From JBNJFY01 sp051747265 (lineage in GTDB: Bacteria > Bacteroidota > Rhodothermia > Balneolales > Balneolaceae), in the NCBI GenBank assembly GCA_051747265.1, contig JBNJFY010000010.1:62001-126000 (forward strand): DNA of 64,000 bases, in the 5' to 3' direction. Positions 33,001 through 37,114 of the stretch are shown piece after piece; the first letter of the stretch is position 1, and each line of letters opens with the position of its first letter. The notes under the pieces are model-generated. The model did no database searches, was not told the DNA's origin, and saw only the letters and a program-made list of their open reading frames with translations. The position numbers and the translations under genes were made by a program.

Positions 33001-33376
33001 GGATCAGCACCGTCCGGAGGTCAAGGCCAAGATTACCGAACCGCTGATGACCCTAACCACTTATGTGGGGGATCGCGATGAGCTGCTGGAGATCCAGGAA
33101 AACCTGTTGCCACAGCAAATTCAGCTGGAGCCCAACTACCCGAATCCGTTCAATCCCATTACCACCATTCGGTACTCCATCACCGAGGCCACCAACATTC
33201 AGTTGGAGGTGTACAATGTACTCGGACAACGGGTGCAAACACTGGTCAACCAAACCCAGCAACCCGGTTGGCATGTGGCTCAGTTTGATGGCGCGCAACT
33301 GGCCAGCGGGATGTACATCTACCGCCTGCGGGTAGGCAATAAAGTGCTGACCAAGAAAATGATGCTACTCAAATAA
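18092..33376 (+). CDS. Giant (5094 aa) T9SS-exported FG-GAP/GLUG/cadherin surface protein
   Basis: A complete gene starting at ATG 18092 with a signal peptide (about 1-31, ending GWAQ). Order: jelly-roll-like N-terminal domain (to about 165), a cadherin-like domain, a GLUG-type beta-helix region (about 270-630), Ig-like QWYR domain and an IPT-like domain (to about 830), then about twenty FG-GAP/VCBS repeats of the form WGDYDGDGDLDL (about 848-2273) interrupted twice by Ig-like plus IPT-like pairs, a second GLUG region (about 2390-2655), Ig-like, choice-of-anchor D (about 2765-2890), cadherin repeats (about 2890-4153), three SbsA-type Ig-like domains, two Fn3-like domains, a conserved ~350-aa region and a T9SS sorting domain (about 5010-5094). 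The last ~940 residues closely match the end of the first giant protein. It should be a calcium-dependent cell-surface or matrix protein. No catalytic domain was recognised. The Shine-Dalgarno is weak. A 404-aa partner follows 17 bp downstream. Confidence 0.93.
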   Translation: MNSGFPSSKRLHTTVALLFASLLFSVTGWAQSTIISDQGTQAIGNNDIGQSFTANSDGYLSSIAIAVDSPYSGATITLYQGEGTSIQLGQLTGQNLNTAASPTDFTQAVFDFSGQNILLQNGQRYTFVIDQLSQIYYSGTDTYIGGQFYFSGGFQNGFDANFKIVIQPQNNAPTDIALSSTTVNQTGGTNASVGTLSTTDPDAGDTHTYTLVTGSGSTNNNFFDIDGNTLRAKDAFTLTPGDYSIRIQTDDGTDTYQKVFTITVEHAFPNGDGTQANPYEVATAEQLSAIRHYLDKHFIQTADIDLDVAPYNTGEGWEPFNSIFTGSYDGNGHTIDNLFMDRPANTLQALFPLLHGTVTNLTVSNADITGSDNSAVLAGRSEDGILSNVTVSGSVTGTQEVGGVVGEYTSTVPVTLSDIESSVSVEGQHIVGGVFGSIGGQEVSLERVAGLGTVTGIQILGGIVGRYMADSGSMIGSYATGDITGIGFSTNAGGLAGGVEGSIQVEKSYATSDIDVSAFIGGLVGNVGLDVGETLSITKSYATGSLTGSLPGGLVSRKASTDGTVDLTDSFFDTETTGTTDAIAGGTATGGTGLPTDQMVKDATYADAGWDLATIWGVNLGLNNGYPVFRRNVDNFPPEAEDITITGEYDEEATLTGSYSYFDDENDAETTTTVQWYRADDADGTNKTAITDADTDTYTLTQADQNKYISYEITPVNAAATGAPHPSGWQGPVKPKLVITDLQEYSGTAGSTLSILGNGFDAAAGDHTVTFTPVGGKTSTSVTADAVQGQFLSVTVPAGLSKGPYRVRVKRSSDDSEATSSLLYSSINAGGGFEPVTTDLVGSDDSKSDWGDYDGDGDLDLVIAGSNATRIYRNDGNGTFVDINAGLPDLLYGAVEWGDYDGDGDLDLVLSGMETISHQYSRVYENQDGTFVNINAGLTTMNFPDVAWGDLDQDGDLDLVLVGTDTNNDPYAEIYENDNGSFSPFTTNLTGLYYGKVDLGDFDNDGDLDLVMTGMDGGTVPTSVIYRNDGDLSFTNINAGLTGLQRGDAEWGDYDNDGDLDLLITGDSKTADGNLSLIYENDNGTFTDINAGITGVSNGTASWGDIEGDGDLDLIVNGLDDDNNRVSEIFENEGANTFTNTNSNVIGTVVGSTTWADYNGDGSLDLLITGLDNNSDPVAQLYKGNTPPTVSNVAISGTASVGQDVTASYDYNDQDNDPDHSTFQWYRSDDDQGTNKTPIGGATGQAYTLTEADANTYISVEVTPNDGIADGAAIESTLQGPVQPQLRLTDLPQTHGAPGAKVTIWGVGFDATTGSHSVEFMPVDGGPATPATIDALNGNALSISVPAAVEVGHHRIRVTRNSDNSQAETAKLFSVIDRSGEFVEVPTNLPGVEAGQRSWGDYDGDGDLDLYLSGGGNGTLINDIYENEGGQFTATTAGLDAMVAGNSEWGDFDGDGDLDLLSYGLVVGSAKVTVTIFKNDKGIFSNIDANLPNIDLKEGSADWGDFDGDGDLDLVVNGSGRIDGSMNSFFTKIYVNNNGQFSDLNANLTGAKGRAQWGDYDGDGDLDLLVSGSTIYENDQGSFASVNVGLDNLHGDFSDWGDYDQDGDLDLVVSGIDGSGNNVTRIYENQGGTFSALNAGLADLNGNVSWGDYDADGDLDLVITGVDDADNPRGIIYENDDGTFVESNINIADLKSYPTNSWSDYDGDGDLDLLITGKNSAGDDKAILYSNNSAPTANNVTVSGTPEVGQQLTTNYDFVDPDGDADQSSEFQWYVAEDDQGTNAVTLQGQTSQTLTLTEEASNGYFAYQVITNDGYVNGDTLHSSWAGPVDESLRITSITPTISTNEKFTIYADGLDPVAQNNSVTFIPLDGGQNHTFTGSSLNGSGLQVDGSNTIEPGNYRVEVTRTSDNTTYRSDQIITVPRYNGPFYQPDITLPDVAGTMDWADYDGDGDMDVVINGEQGGGNTPTVIIVRNEGTNGFTTVDPAIDIAALDGDVEWGDYNQDGYPDLVVTGAANGNGETAAVYKNDQNGGFTKVDAPFNNHKSGSATWGDYDGDGDLDLFMSGEAGSFIYEYHGYDTFIQADSLPGVTKNAADWIDYNNDGHLDLFVSGVNDTESKAYTFIYENDGDGTFTQIDLPQFKIEHVSTSWLDQINDGIPDLAIMGSGAYGGEDVAEVLVNNGDGTFTPYEDDAVNLDHVPDNVDLNLSHLQNGTIDVAYDGSRGRVRLMTGATSDGTEVTRVYVLNPDTDIYESLNASFTGVQQGDAQFVDVHGDGDLEVVISGKDASGNNVFEIYEQESAVAQANGSPEYGDQIGVNVKEYGVSQINGYQFFNALDQQGDDKQPIAGSTTNHTVEYSDVGLTLTYDVEYTDDYGGNRTLTADYSEPVPMPLAGSGTEADPFQITNIQEFQLITQDLDAHYVQMNDIDASATSTWNGGNGLKIIGYDTRRWPVKFGESFTGSYDGQGHTISNLYLKNDYFRPNSVFYGLQGAIRNLKFTNAELVTEGIAQSRLAGFITVTNNGVIERVGVSGKIVGDDNTEAGTLVHLNAGTITNSYTDIEVVGAATQSIFAFNAPGGTITNTYSSSTLDGTQGTNYQGTLTNNFWDSDISGITSSDYGTGLTTAEMKDRTTYKDAGWDFDGTWFVHPSVNDGYPELSVFANDPPKAKDVQLTGTLITENGLTGSYQYTDLENDTEDGTVTKFYRSDDANGTNRTEITAVKGETYTLSDADVGKFISYEVTPHDGNLDGYAVESQRRGPVLRKQTIVLSGNETDISNRSRNTATEDSTDLGTVDQYNDQQTVTYTIKNEGDVDLELTGTTTIEISGQHPEDFTVSKQPASTTVAGRSEVTFEITFDPSDFGTRNANVVIENNDDDRTPYVFAISGVGRNTQPAITTVAEQDYQEEQNAGLVIEANDGEGETFDQPLTYSISGGVDAQWFTLSNDTLRFEHTPDYEATMDDNRDDVYEVEITVDDGGAENNTYTQSFAVTVTPINEAPEFHDPRDKEITVTENITRPIAVFMVSDPERDALTYTFMEQNDHSFFSFDADREELSFKNPPDFEAQADANGDNIYEATLVVSDGEFESEKKIIVTLENENEHPPVITSNEGAESAELTIAENSVDVQQVTAEDQDLYAQLGYSISGPDAHLFDLTVGKGKEPGRSLQFKAAPDAETPLDTDKDGIYEITITVDDGDFTDQQDLSIQVTDENEFDPVFVSATSVAIDEEQPQGTLVQTVTATDADTTAEVSYAITTNADPNGNGTSAFALDAPTGQLTVADPADLNREELASVTITLEATDGERTVTQDLTVNLNDVNEFDPVITSADGGDSAELSVDENTASVVALTATDEDAESSITFNITGGVDAGLFDISAKSDVLRFTNAPDAEAAADDDADNVYELIVEVSDGSNTDTQQLSITVNDVNEFTPVITSTQAITIDEEPAADAQIHDVVATDDDLTAQLTYTITNQPDPDGDGELAVVVDENTGALTVNDADDLDRELTASLGVDVQVSDGINTTDQTITITLSDVNEFPPVITADQAFTIAEDAANGDAVGTLDGSDQDATAVLQDWTITSGNDDGLFAIDVASGELTIGDNSTLDYETTTSYTLELTVGDGTHTSTVETVEVAITDVNDNAPVFTSANSETIDENTSAVLTAATSDADTNPTVSYSISGGSDQEQFAIDASTGALSFVTAPDYENPTDTNQDQIYEVEIAAHDGVFTTTQNVTVTVDDVNDNPPVISSPATLTIDEQPANGTEILDIEASDPDAKDNLTYSLITNPDGNGDGNNAFSINSSTGQLTVNDEADLDRERWESVEAEVKVTDGINPVTQTITVALNDVNEFAPVITSADGGDTADLSVDENITSVVALTATDEDAESSLTFSISGGADAAMFDIQAKSEALRFNNAPDAETPADDDADNVYEVTVEVSDGSNKDTQQLNIKVEDVNEFTPVVTSGNNISIDEEPSATTKIHDVVASDDDRTAQLTYTITDQPDPDGDGDLAVAIDESNGALTVNDPKDLDREQNASIDVTVQVTDGINSVDQTITINLNDVNEFAPVISSDDVTYINELQPVGTEVTTVMASDEDATASLTYQISQNIDPDGDGTDAVAINANTGKLTVQDSEDFDFGLMRELELTLAVTDGGKTTTQNLTIFLMAPPEITATVPADQEEAVSTTDDLVITYDQQLTERDLSLITLQTQNGNSADNVQASIDGRKLIISHDALLYNTWYDLTLPAGMVENQYQINNEKASVSFRTILPPPTVTQTNPAEGVSAVPIDQAITVTFSQEITLENTDAISLVDAQDNSVANVNATLDGSTLTITHAPLVNDTEHTLRIAEGVVKNTDQVDNPEFATSFTSIKKLPQVSSRRPEVDEERVATTATIHVDFDKDIQAVDLSQVRLATGETAVRDISVSLGDSSMTIEHPELENLTPYQVTIPANSVVNLDEVPNEEISWEFTTIIAPPEQVTLTSPGEEEGSVILQPTLSWEKTDRAWEYEIEVADNPDFIEPLATGSELTEREFSLDRNLDYYGTYYWRVRAHNVGGIGAWSEGGVFITKAAPPLLVFPSKEEGEISIAPELSWNTEHGEVRAQVQLSKAKDLSTIAADTLVDASQVTLENLEADQGYFWRVRINTKETTSDWSELFTFHTRPDPADVEEQDDVDVNFVFTSEQQGSPEGTTDKVEEKDYRLIGLPGSDALPLDEVFEGEYDKDWRAFFENGKEIDSFEEYHPETNRLAFKGGTGYWVLSKSLQDIKGKLKSVQTDGKDRYAIPVHPGWNIITNPYRSPVNWSDVRANNPLLRSSLYAYEGQFRQADTLKPFTGYYFYNEPFVDMDTLYIPYTEIDKRLDKAPKAMASEVEPEKLAALWVHSTFKNGRASEVRYVFPEQGEDHNFDDFHPDLDMAKQGMMIKKRETERIAYASLSNAYDPEGSERVMQIKGTVGESVRLRLRGEHMPREAALLLVNPVTHRSFLLDQHRPEVKAKITEPLMTLTTYVGDRDELLEIQENLLPQQIQLEPNYPNPFNPITTIRYSITEATNIQLEVYNVLGQRVQTLVNQTQQPGWHVAQFDGAQLASGMYIYRLRVGNKVLTKKMMLLK
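28021..30260 (+). repeat. Duplicated cadherin block inside the second giant gene
   Basis: A stretch of about 640 bp starting at 28021 recurs at 29593, an offset of 1572 bp (524 codons). Both encode a module with SADGGD..LSVDEN and a following DEEP module. Similarity is high but lower than for the 933-bp repeat of the first giant gene, so it is older. Confidence 0.7.
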
Positions 33377-33393
33377 GCAGAGGGCACTATTCT

Positions 33394-34608
33394 ATGACAT
33401 GTTCAAATTACAACAGTTACACCGTTATGAAGTCACTAAACATACTTCTGTTGGGATTAATACTCACGCTTCCTGTCGGAGCCTGGGCCCAATCAGCTGA
33501 GGTTACGAAGATTACCATCACCGACGGAGTGGACCGGTTCACCGCCGCGGATCTGGAAGCCGAAGTGGATACCCTTTTGCAGGCCATCCGAACTTGGAAC
33601 ACCACCGGCGAGGATACCTTCCCGGAGGAGCCCGGTAGTGAGCAGCTCAAACCATTAGTACAGCAACATCAGTTGGAAGTCTATTATCAAGATGTACAAA
33701 CGGTGGCTGTGGAATCCTTCGACGGGCATACCGTACCCAACATTGTGCTCAAGGCCGACGGGGAGCAGGGTGCTGAGCCGATGGCGTTGGCGTTAACCTT
33801 CGCCTTGGACGGGACCTTTTTGCGGGTCAGCGCCGACGAGCGGGAGTTCAGCGCCCAGCGGATCCTGGCAGCCGACATGCCGGTCAACCCGGATGAGCGG
33901 AATCGGGTGGAAGGCTATCTCGCTCAGTACCGGCAAGCTTATCAGAAAAAGCGCTTCGATCAGTTATCCGAACTCATCGACGAAACCGCCAAGATCGTGA
34001 CCGGGAAACAGAAAGACCAGCGTAACGCCTTCGATTTTTACAGCTACACCAAGGACGAATATGTGACCTATGCCGTGGAGAAGATTTTTACCGACGGCAA
34101 CGACATCAGCCTGCGCTTTGATTCAATGCAGGTGTATCGAGATCCGCTGAACGAGCAACAGTTGGGGATCTATTTGTTCCAAGACTATCAATCCACTACC
34201 TATTCTGACCAAGGATACCTATTTCTGCTGGTGGATCTGAGCACCGACCAACCCCAGTTGCAGTTCCGCGTATGGCGGGCTACCCCGATTCGCCCGGGAG
34301 AATACGGACTGTCGGAACCGGAGCTGAAGAAGATCGTGGAGAAATATCAGCAACCGCCTATCTCTTTTTATAGCGGCGAGATTGCGGGGGCAGCATTGCC
34401 CCATTCGTCCCCCAGCTATGGTCCGGTGCGCTATGTGGATGCGGTGGCGTTTCCCACCATTTCGCAGCCGAGCTTTCTGGAGCGCAACCGCTACTGGATC
34501 ATCGCCGGCGCAGCCACCATCGCCGGAGGGTTAGCCTATGGATTATTACAGCCGGAGGGAAGCACTCCCGGAATTCCAGGCCCACCGGGTCAGCCCGCTA
34601 TGAATTAA
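33394..34608 (+). CDS. 404-aa exported partner protein with C-terminal membrane helix (second copy)
   Basis: Same length as, and alignable throughout with, the protein at 9220-10434. Shared blocks include FDGHTVPNIVLKA, LTFALDGTFLRVSAD, REFSAQRILA and FLERNRYWIIAGA. ATG 33394 has AGAGGG 12 nt upstream. ATG 33427 (codon 12, as in the first copy) begins the signal peptide MKSLNILLLGLILTLP..AWAQ. It ends with a hydrophobic helix and the tail PGIPGPPGQPAMN. It starts 17 bp after the second giant protein and presumably shares its mRNA. No enzyme motif is visible. An accessory role in display, anchoring or secretion of the giant protein is inferred from the repeated gene pairing. Confidence 0.85.
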   Translation: MTCSNYNSYTVMKSLNILLLGLILTLPVGAWAQSAEVTKITITDGVDRFTAADLEAEVDTLLQAIRTWNTTGEDTFPEEPGSEQLKPLVQQHQLEVYYQDVQTVAVESFDGHTVPNIVLKADGEQGAEPMALALTFALDGTFLRVSADEREFSAQRILAADMPVNPDERNRVEGYLAQYRQAYQKKRFDQLSELIDETAKIVTGKQKDQRNAFDFYSYTKDEYVTYAVEKIFTDGNDISLRFDSMQVYRDPLNEQQLGIYLFQDYQSTTYSDQGYLFLLVDLSTDQPQLQFRVWRATPIRPGEYGLSEPELKKIVEKYQQPPISFYSGEIAGAALPHSSPSYGPVRYVDAVAFPTISQPSFLERNRYWIIAGAATIAGGLAYGLLQPEGSTPGIPGPPGQPAMN

Positions 34609-34666
34609 TACGTCATATGTTGGCGGCCACGCCACGGTATAATGCTAAAAATGACACGCGCCTGAT

Positions 34667-34734
34667 GTTCAACCCCATTCGGGGTTGGTTTTTTACGCCC
34701 TTTCAGGGCTATTCGTGTTAGACCCTTTGGGGTC
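34667..34734 (+). repeat. REP-like three-hairpin element, copy 8
   Basis: GTTCAACCCCATTCGGGGTT, ACGCCCTTTCAGGGCT, then GACCCTTTGGGGTC. It starts 58 bp after the stop of the second 404-aa gene, matching the placement of copies 1 and 2. Stem sequences differ from the other copies while pairing is kept. Confidence 0.88.
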
Positions 34735-34749
34735 AGGGGTGGGGTTTAT

Positions 34750-34787
34750 GAAGTGTCCGTTTTTCTACACCCTTTCTGGGACACTTC
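34750..34787. repeat. Perfect 9-bp inverted repeat
   Basis: GAAGTGTCC and GGACACTTC pair perfectly across a 20-nt loop just after REP copy 8. There is no U-tract, so it is not a standard terminator. Confidence 0.5.
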
Positions 34788-34858
34788 CGTGGTTTATGGT
34801 CCCTTAACTTGATTAGCTACTGAGATCATCGAGGAAATTCGGTGGCAACCTGAAAAAT

Positions 34859-34892
34859 GGCAAGTTTGTGATAGATTTTGGCAAGTCTGTTA
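34859..34892 (+). promoter_or_regulatory. Direct repeat matching the hybrid-regulator operator
   Basis: GGCAAGTTT at 34859 and GGCAAGTCT at 34880 lie exactly 21 bp apart, each preceded by (T/A)T. The pair copies the spacing and sequence found before the hybrid regulator (11061 and 11082). It lies before a short untranslated stretch ending in a terminator, not directly before a protein gene. Confidence 0.5.
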
Positions 34893-34914
34893 CCAGTGAT
34901 ATGAATAGCTTGTT

Positions 34915-35032
34915 ATTCAATAATGAGAATAGAGCACTACTTTCTCAGAGGAGACCAACCCTATTAGTTCAAGTTTAGAGAGCTTGTCTACTTGAGTAAA
35001 GAAGCCCTGCCACACCAGCAGGGCTTTTTTTA
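34915..35032 (+). ncRNA. Possible small RNA between operator repeat and terminator
   Basis: About 110 bp between the operator-like repeat and a strong intrinsic terminator hold no ORF with a ribosome binding site. The layout operator, short transcript, terminator is that of a regulated small RNA. The start site is a guess. The terminator could instead simply end the giant-protein operon. Confidence 0.28.
35003..35032 (+). terminator. Intrinsic terminator
   Basis: AGCCCTGC and GCAGGGCT form an 8-bp GC-rich stem with a 7-nt loop, followed by TTTTTTTATT. Confidence 0.85.
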
Positions 35033-35251
35033 TTGGGACCCACTAATCTCTCCACCCACCTGAAAAATTATTTGTATTTTTATATGATCAGAATGGGTAA
35101 TCAAAGATTTGTTTCCGCCAGTATGATGTCTTGAGGATGATAGATGACCGAATAGTTACGGGAACGGCATGCCTCTAATTTTCTGTTGTCATGCTGGATT
35201 TTATGTTGAACACATCAAAAACTGGTATAACCTTTTCAATCGTATCGTCCG

Positions 35252-35704
35252 GTGATTCTAGTAACACGTAAATCACATTTTAACGCTGCGCATCGGCTCC
35301 ACAATCCCGATAAATCGGATGAGTGGAACCGACAGACCTATGGTAAGTGCAATCACCCGCACTGGCATGGACATAATTACACCGTGGAAGTTACCGTGGC
35401 CGGAAATCCTGATCCGGAAACCGGTTACGTGGTGGATCTGGGCGACCTTAAAGATATTGTAGAAGAGAAGATAATCGAACCCTGTGATCACCGCAATTTG
35501 AACCAGGATGTTTCGTTTTTAAAGGGAATTATTCCATCTACAGAAAATTTGGTACGTATTTTTTATCAACAGTTAAAAGAACCGGTTGAACAAGCTTGTT
35601 CTGCGGGGAGTAAACTCTATTCGGTTCGGTTGTATGAAACCGATCGGAATTTTGCCGAGTACTGTCCGTATGTGAGTTTAAATCAACCCCATCTTACTGA
35701 GTAA
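35252..35704 (+). CDS. 6-pyruvoyl-tetrahydropterin synthase / QueD-family protein
   Basis: A 150-aa protein of the PTPS fold that acts on 7,8-dihydroneopterin triphosphate, giving 6-pyruvoyl-tetrahydropterin (BH4 route) or 6-carboxy-tetrahydropterin (queuosine route). Zinc ligands are visible as His14 in FNAAH and His39/His41 in HWHGHNY, with the catalytic Cys33 in GKCNHPH. Later motifs CDHRNLN and ETDRNFAEY fit the family. The start is GTG 35252; no better start is in frame and no clear Shine-Dalgarno is seen. folE2 follows after 50 bp, giving enzymes for the first two steps from GTP. The KCNHPHWHGHNY form is more PTPS-like than classic QueD, so the end product is not decided. Confidence 0.9.
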   Translation: MILVTRKSHFNAAHRLHNPDKSDEWNRQTYGKCNHPHWHGHNYTVEVTVAGNPDPETGYVVDLGDLKDIVEEKIIEPCDHRNLNQDVSFLKGIIPSTENLVRIFYQQLKEPVEQACSAGSKLYSVRLYETDRNFAEYCPYVSLNQPHLTE

Positions 35705-35754
35705 ACCATGGCGACGTTATACTACGGCGCCCAACGGCAGAGAAAGAATAACTT

Positions 35755-36660
35755 ATGAGTACAGTCTATACTGGCGCAAAACGATATTTCGATCCCACAT
35801 TCACAGTTTCAGAAGAGTATCGGGAGAGTTTGCCCGACCTTCAAAATGGACCGGCTTCCACTATTGAAGGAGCCAATGTTCCTATTCAACAAGTAGGTAT
35901 TTCCAACTTTCGATTACCATTAAAATATCCTACCCGAAGTGGTGAACTACTTACCTTAGAGACTTCGGTGGATGGCTATGTAGGGCTGGAAGCAGATAAA
36001 AAAGGCATCAACATGAGTCGTATCATGCGGACCTTTTATGACTTCCAGGATCAGGTATTTCATCTGGATAAGTTGGAAGAGGTACTTAGAGCATATAAAC
36101 AAAACCTGGACACCCATACCGGATATCTACGTTTGAGTTTCAACTTCCCCATGATGAAGGATAGTCTGCGATCCGATTTACGGGGATATCAGTATTATGA
36201 AGTACAGCTAGAAGGACATCTGGATGAATTTGGCCGTTTCCATAAGTTCATGCATCTGGATTTCGAGTATAGCAGTGCATGCCCTTGTTCGTTCGAATTA
36301 TCAGAGCATGCGCGCGAGACCCGCGAGATAGCAGCCGTTCCCCACAGTCAGAGAAGTGAAGCCAACATTACGGTTAAACTACAGGACGAGCTGTTTGTAG
36401 AGGATTTGGTTGAATTAGCCCGTGATGCACTGATGACCGAAACACAGGTTATGGTTAAACGGGAAGATGAACAGGCGTTTGCCGAGATGAATGGCGCGTA
36501 TCAAAAATTCGTCGAGGATGCTGCACGCTTGCTCTATGAAGTACTCAATGAACAGGAGAGCATCGAAGATTTTGTGGTTCGATGCGTACACATGGAAAGC
36601 TTGCATAGCCATGATGCGGTAAGCCGTATTTGCAAAGGCGTACCCAACGGACTCCGCTAA
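35755..36660 (+). CDS. folE2: GTP cyclohydrolase FolE2 (type IB)
   Basis: Converts GTP to 7,8-dihydroneopterin triphosphate, the entry step of folate, biopterin and queuosine synthesis. The 301-aa length is typical. Visible family signatures include VGISNFRLPL near residue 50, GINMSRIMR, the metal-site cysteine in SSACPCSFEL, PHSQRSEANI, and the C-terminal VHMESLHSHDAVS. A purine-rich AGAGAAAG lies upstream of ATG 35755. It directly follows the PTPS-family gene in the same direction and is closed by a terminator, so the two form an operon supplying the substrate for the upstream enzyme. Confidence 0.95.
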   Translation: MSTVYTGAKRYFDPTFTVSEEYRESLPDLQNGPASTIEGANVPIQQVGISNFRLPLKYPTRSGELLTLETSVDGYVGLEADKKGINMSRIMRTFYDFQDQVFHLDKLEEVLRAYKQNLDTHTGYLRLSFNFPMMKDSLRSDLRGYQYYEVQLEGHLDEFGRFHKFMHLDFEYSSACPCSFELSEHARETREIAAVPHSQRSEANITVKLQDELFVEDLVELARDALMTETQVMVKREDEQAFAEMNGAYQKFVEDAARLLYEVLNEQESIEDFVVRCVHMESLHSHDAVSRICKGVPNGLR

Positions 36661-36690
36661 AGTAATTATTCCCAATATGCAATTAATGAG

Positions 36691-36724
36691 GCCCGATTCC
36701 ACTCCGAATCGGGCTTTCTTTTTA
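36691..36724 (+). terminator. Intrinsic terminator after folE2
   Basis: GCCCGATTC and GAATCGGGC form a 9-bp stem followed by TTTCTTTTTAT. It lies between convergent genes. Confidence 0.85.
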
Positions 36725-36756
36725 TCTCAAAAAGGCTCTATCTACAGCTCAACTTT

Positions 36757-37110
36757 TTAGCTATCCAGTATCGATTGAACCGCACGCTTAAATTGATCAA
36801 AGGAAAAGGGTTTGAGTAGATAGTCCGCGATATCCAGCTCACAATTGTCGATGATGTGTCGTTGATAAGCGGTAGTGATAATTATTGCGGGCAGATCCGA
36901 TTGATTTTTCAGCAAATCAATATTAGAACGTCGTGGTTCATTAATATTTAAAAAAATGAGATCGGTTTGTCGGTCGCTTTGTAACACTTCCAAGGCCGTA
37001 ATGATCTCCTCACAAGATTGCAATAGAGTCAGTTCGGGCATTTGAGAGATGAATTGCTCTAAGACCGAACGGCCTGAGGGGTCTTCGTCAATGACTAAGC
37101 ATTGCAACAT
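36757..37110 (-). CDS. Stand-alone receiver domain with Asn at the phosphorylation site
   Basis: A 117-aa protein that is only a CheY-like receiver. The acidic pocket (D8, E9, D10), Thr80 and Lys100 in DYLLKPF are present, but the phospho-acceptor position reads LIFLNINEP, with Asn55 where LytTR-family regulators have Asp. The LytTR DNA-binding domain that usually follows such receivers is absent; a clean TAG ends the frame and no LytTR remnant is visible downstream. It starts 4 bp after a LytS-type kinase gene. It may work as a phosphorylation-independent partner or inhibitor of the kinase, or be a remnant; neither is shown. Confidence 0.85.
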   Translation of the reverse strand: MLQCLVIDEDPSGRSVLEQFISQMPELTLLQSCEEIITALEVLQSDRQTDLIFLNINEPRRSNIDLLKNQSDLPAIIITTAYQRHIIDNCELDIADYLLKPFSFDQFKRAVQSILDS

Positions 37111-37114
37111 AAAA

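Larger units (their letters stand above)
34609..35251. other. Intergenic region with REP element, hairpin, operator repeat and terminator
   Basis: The 643-bp gap holds REP-like copy 8 (34667-34734), a long hairpin (34750-34787), an operator-like direct repeat (34859-34892), a possible small RNA and a strong terminator (35003-35032), then an AT-rich stretch (35065-35090) that may hold the promoter of the PTPS/folE2 pair. No protein gene is seen. Confidence 0.6.

Noticed and set aside
35100..35250. preQ1 riboswitch before the PTPS gene
   Set aside because: No C-rich loop and pseudoknot pattern of a preQ1 aptamer could be recognised in the leader.
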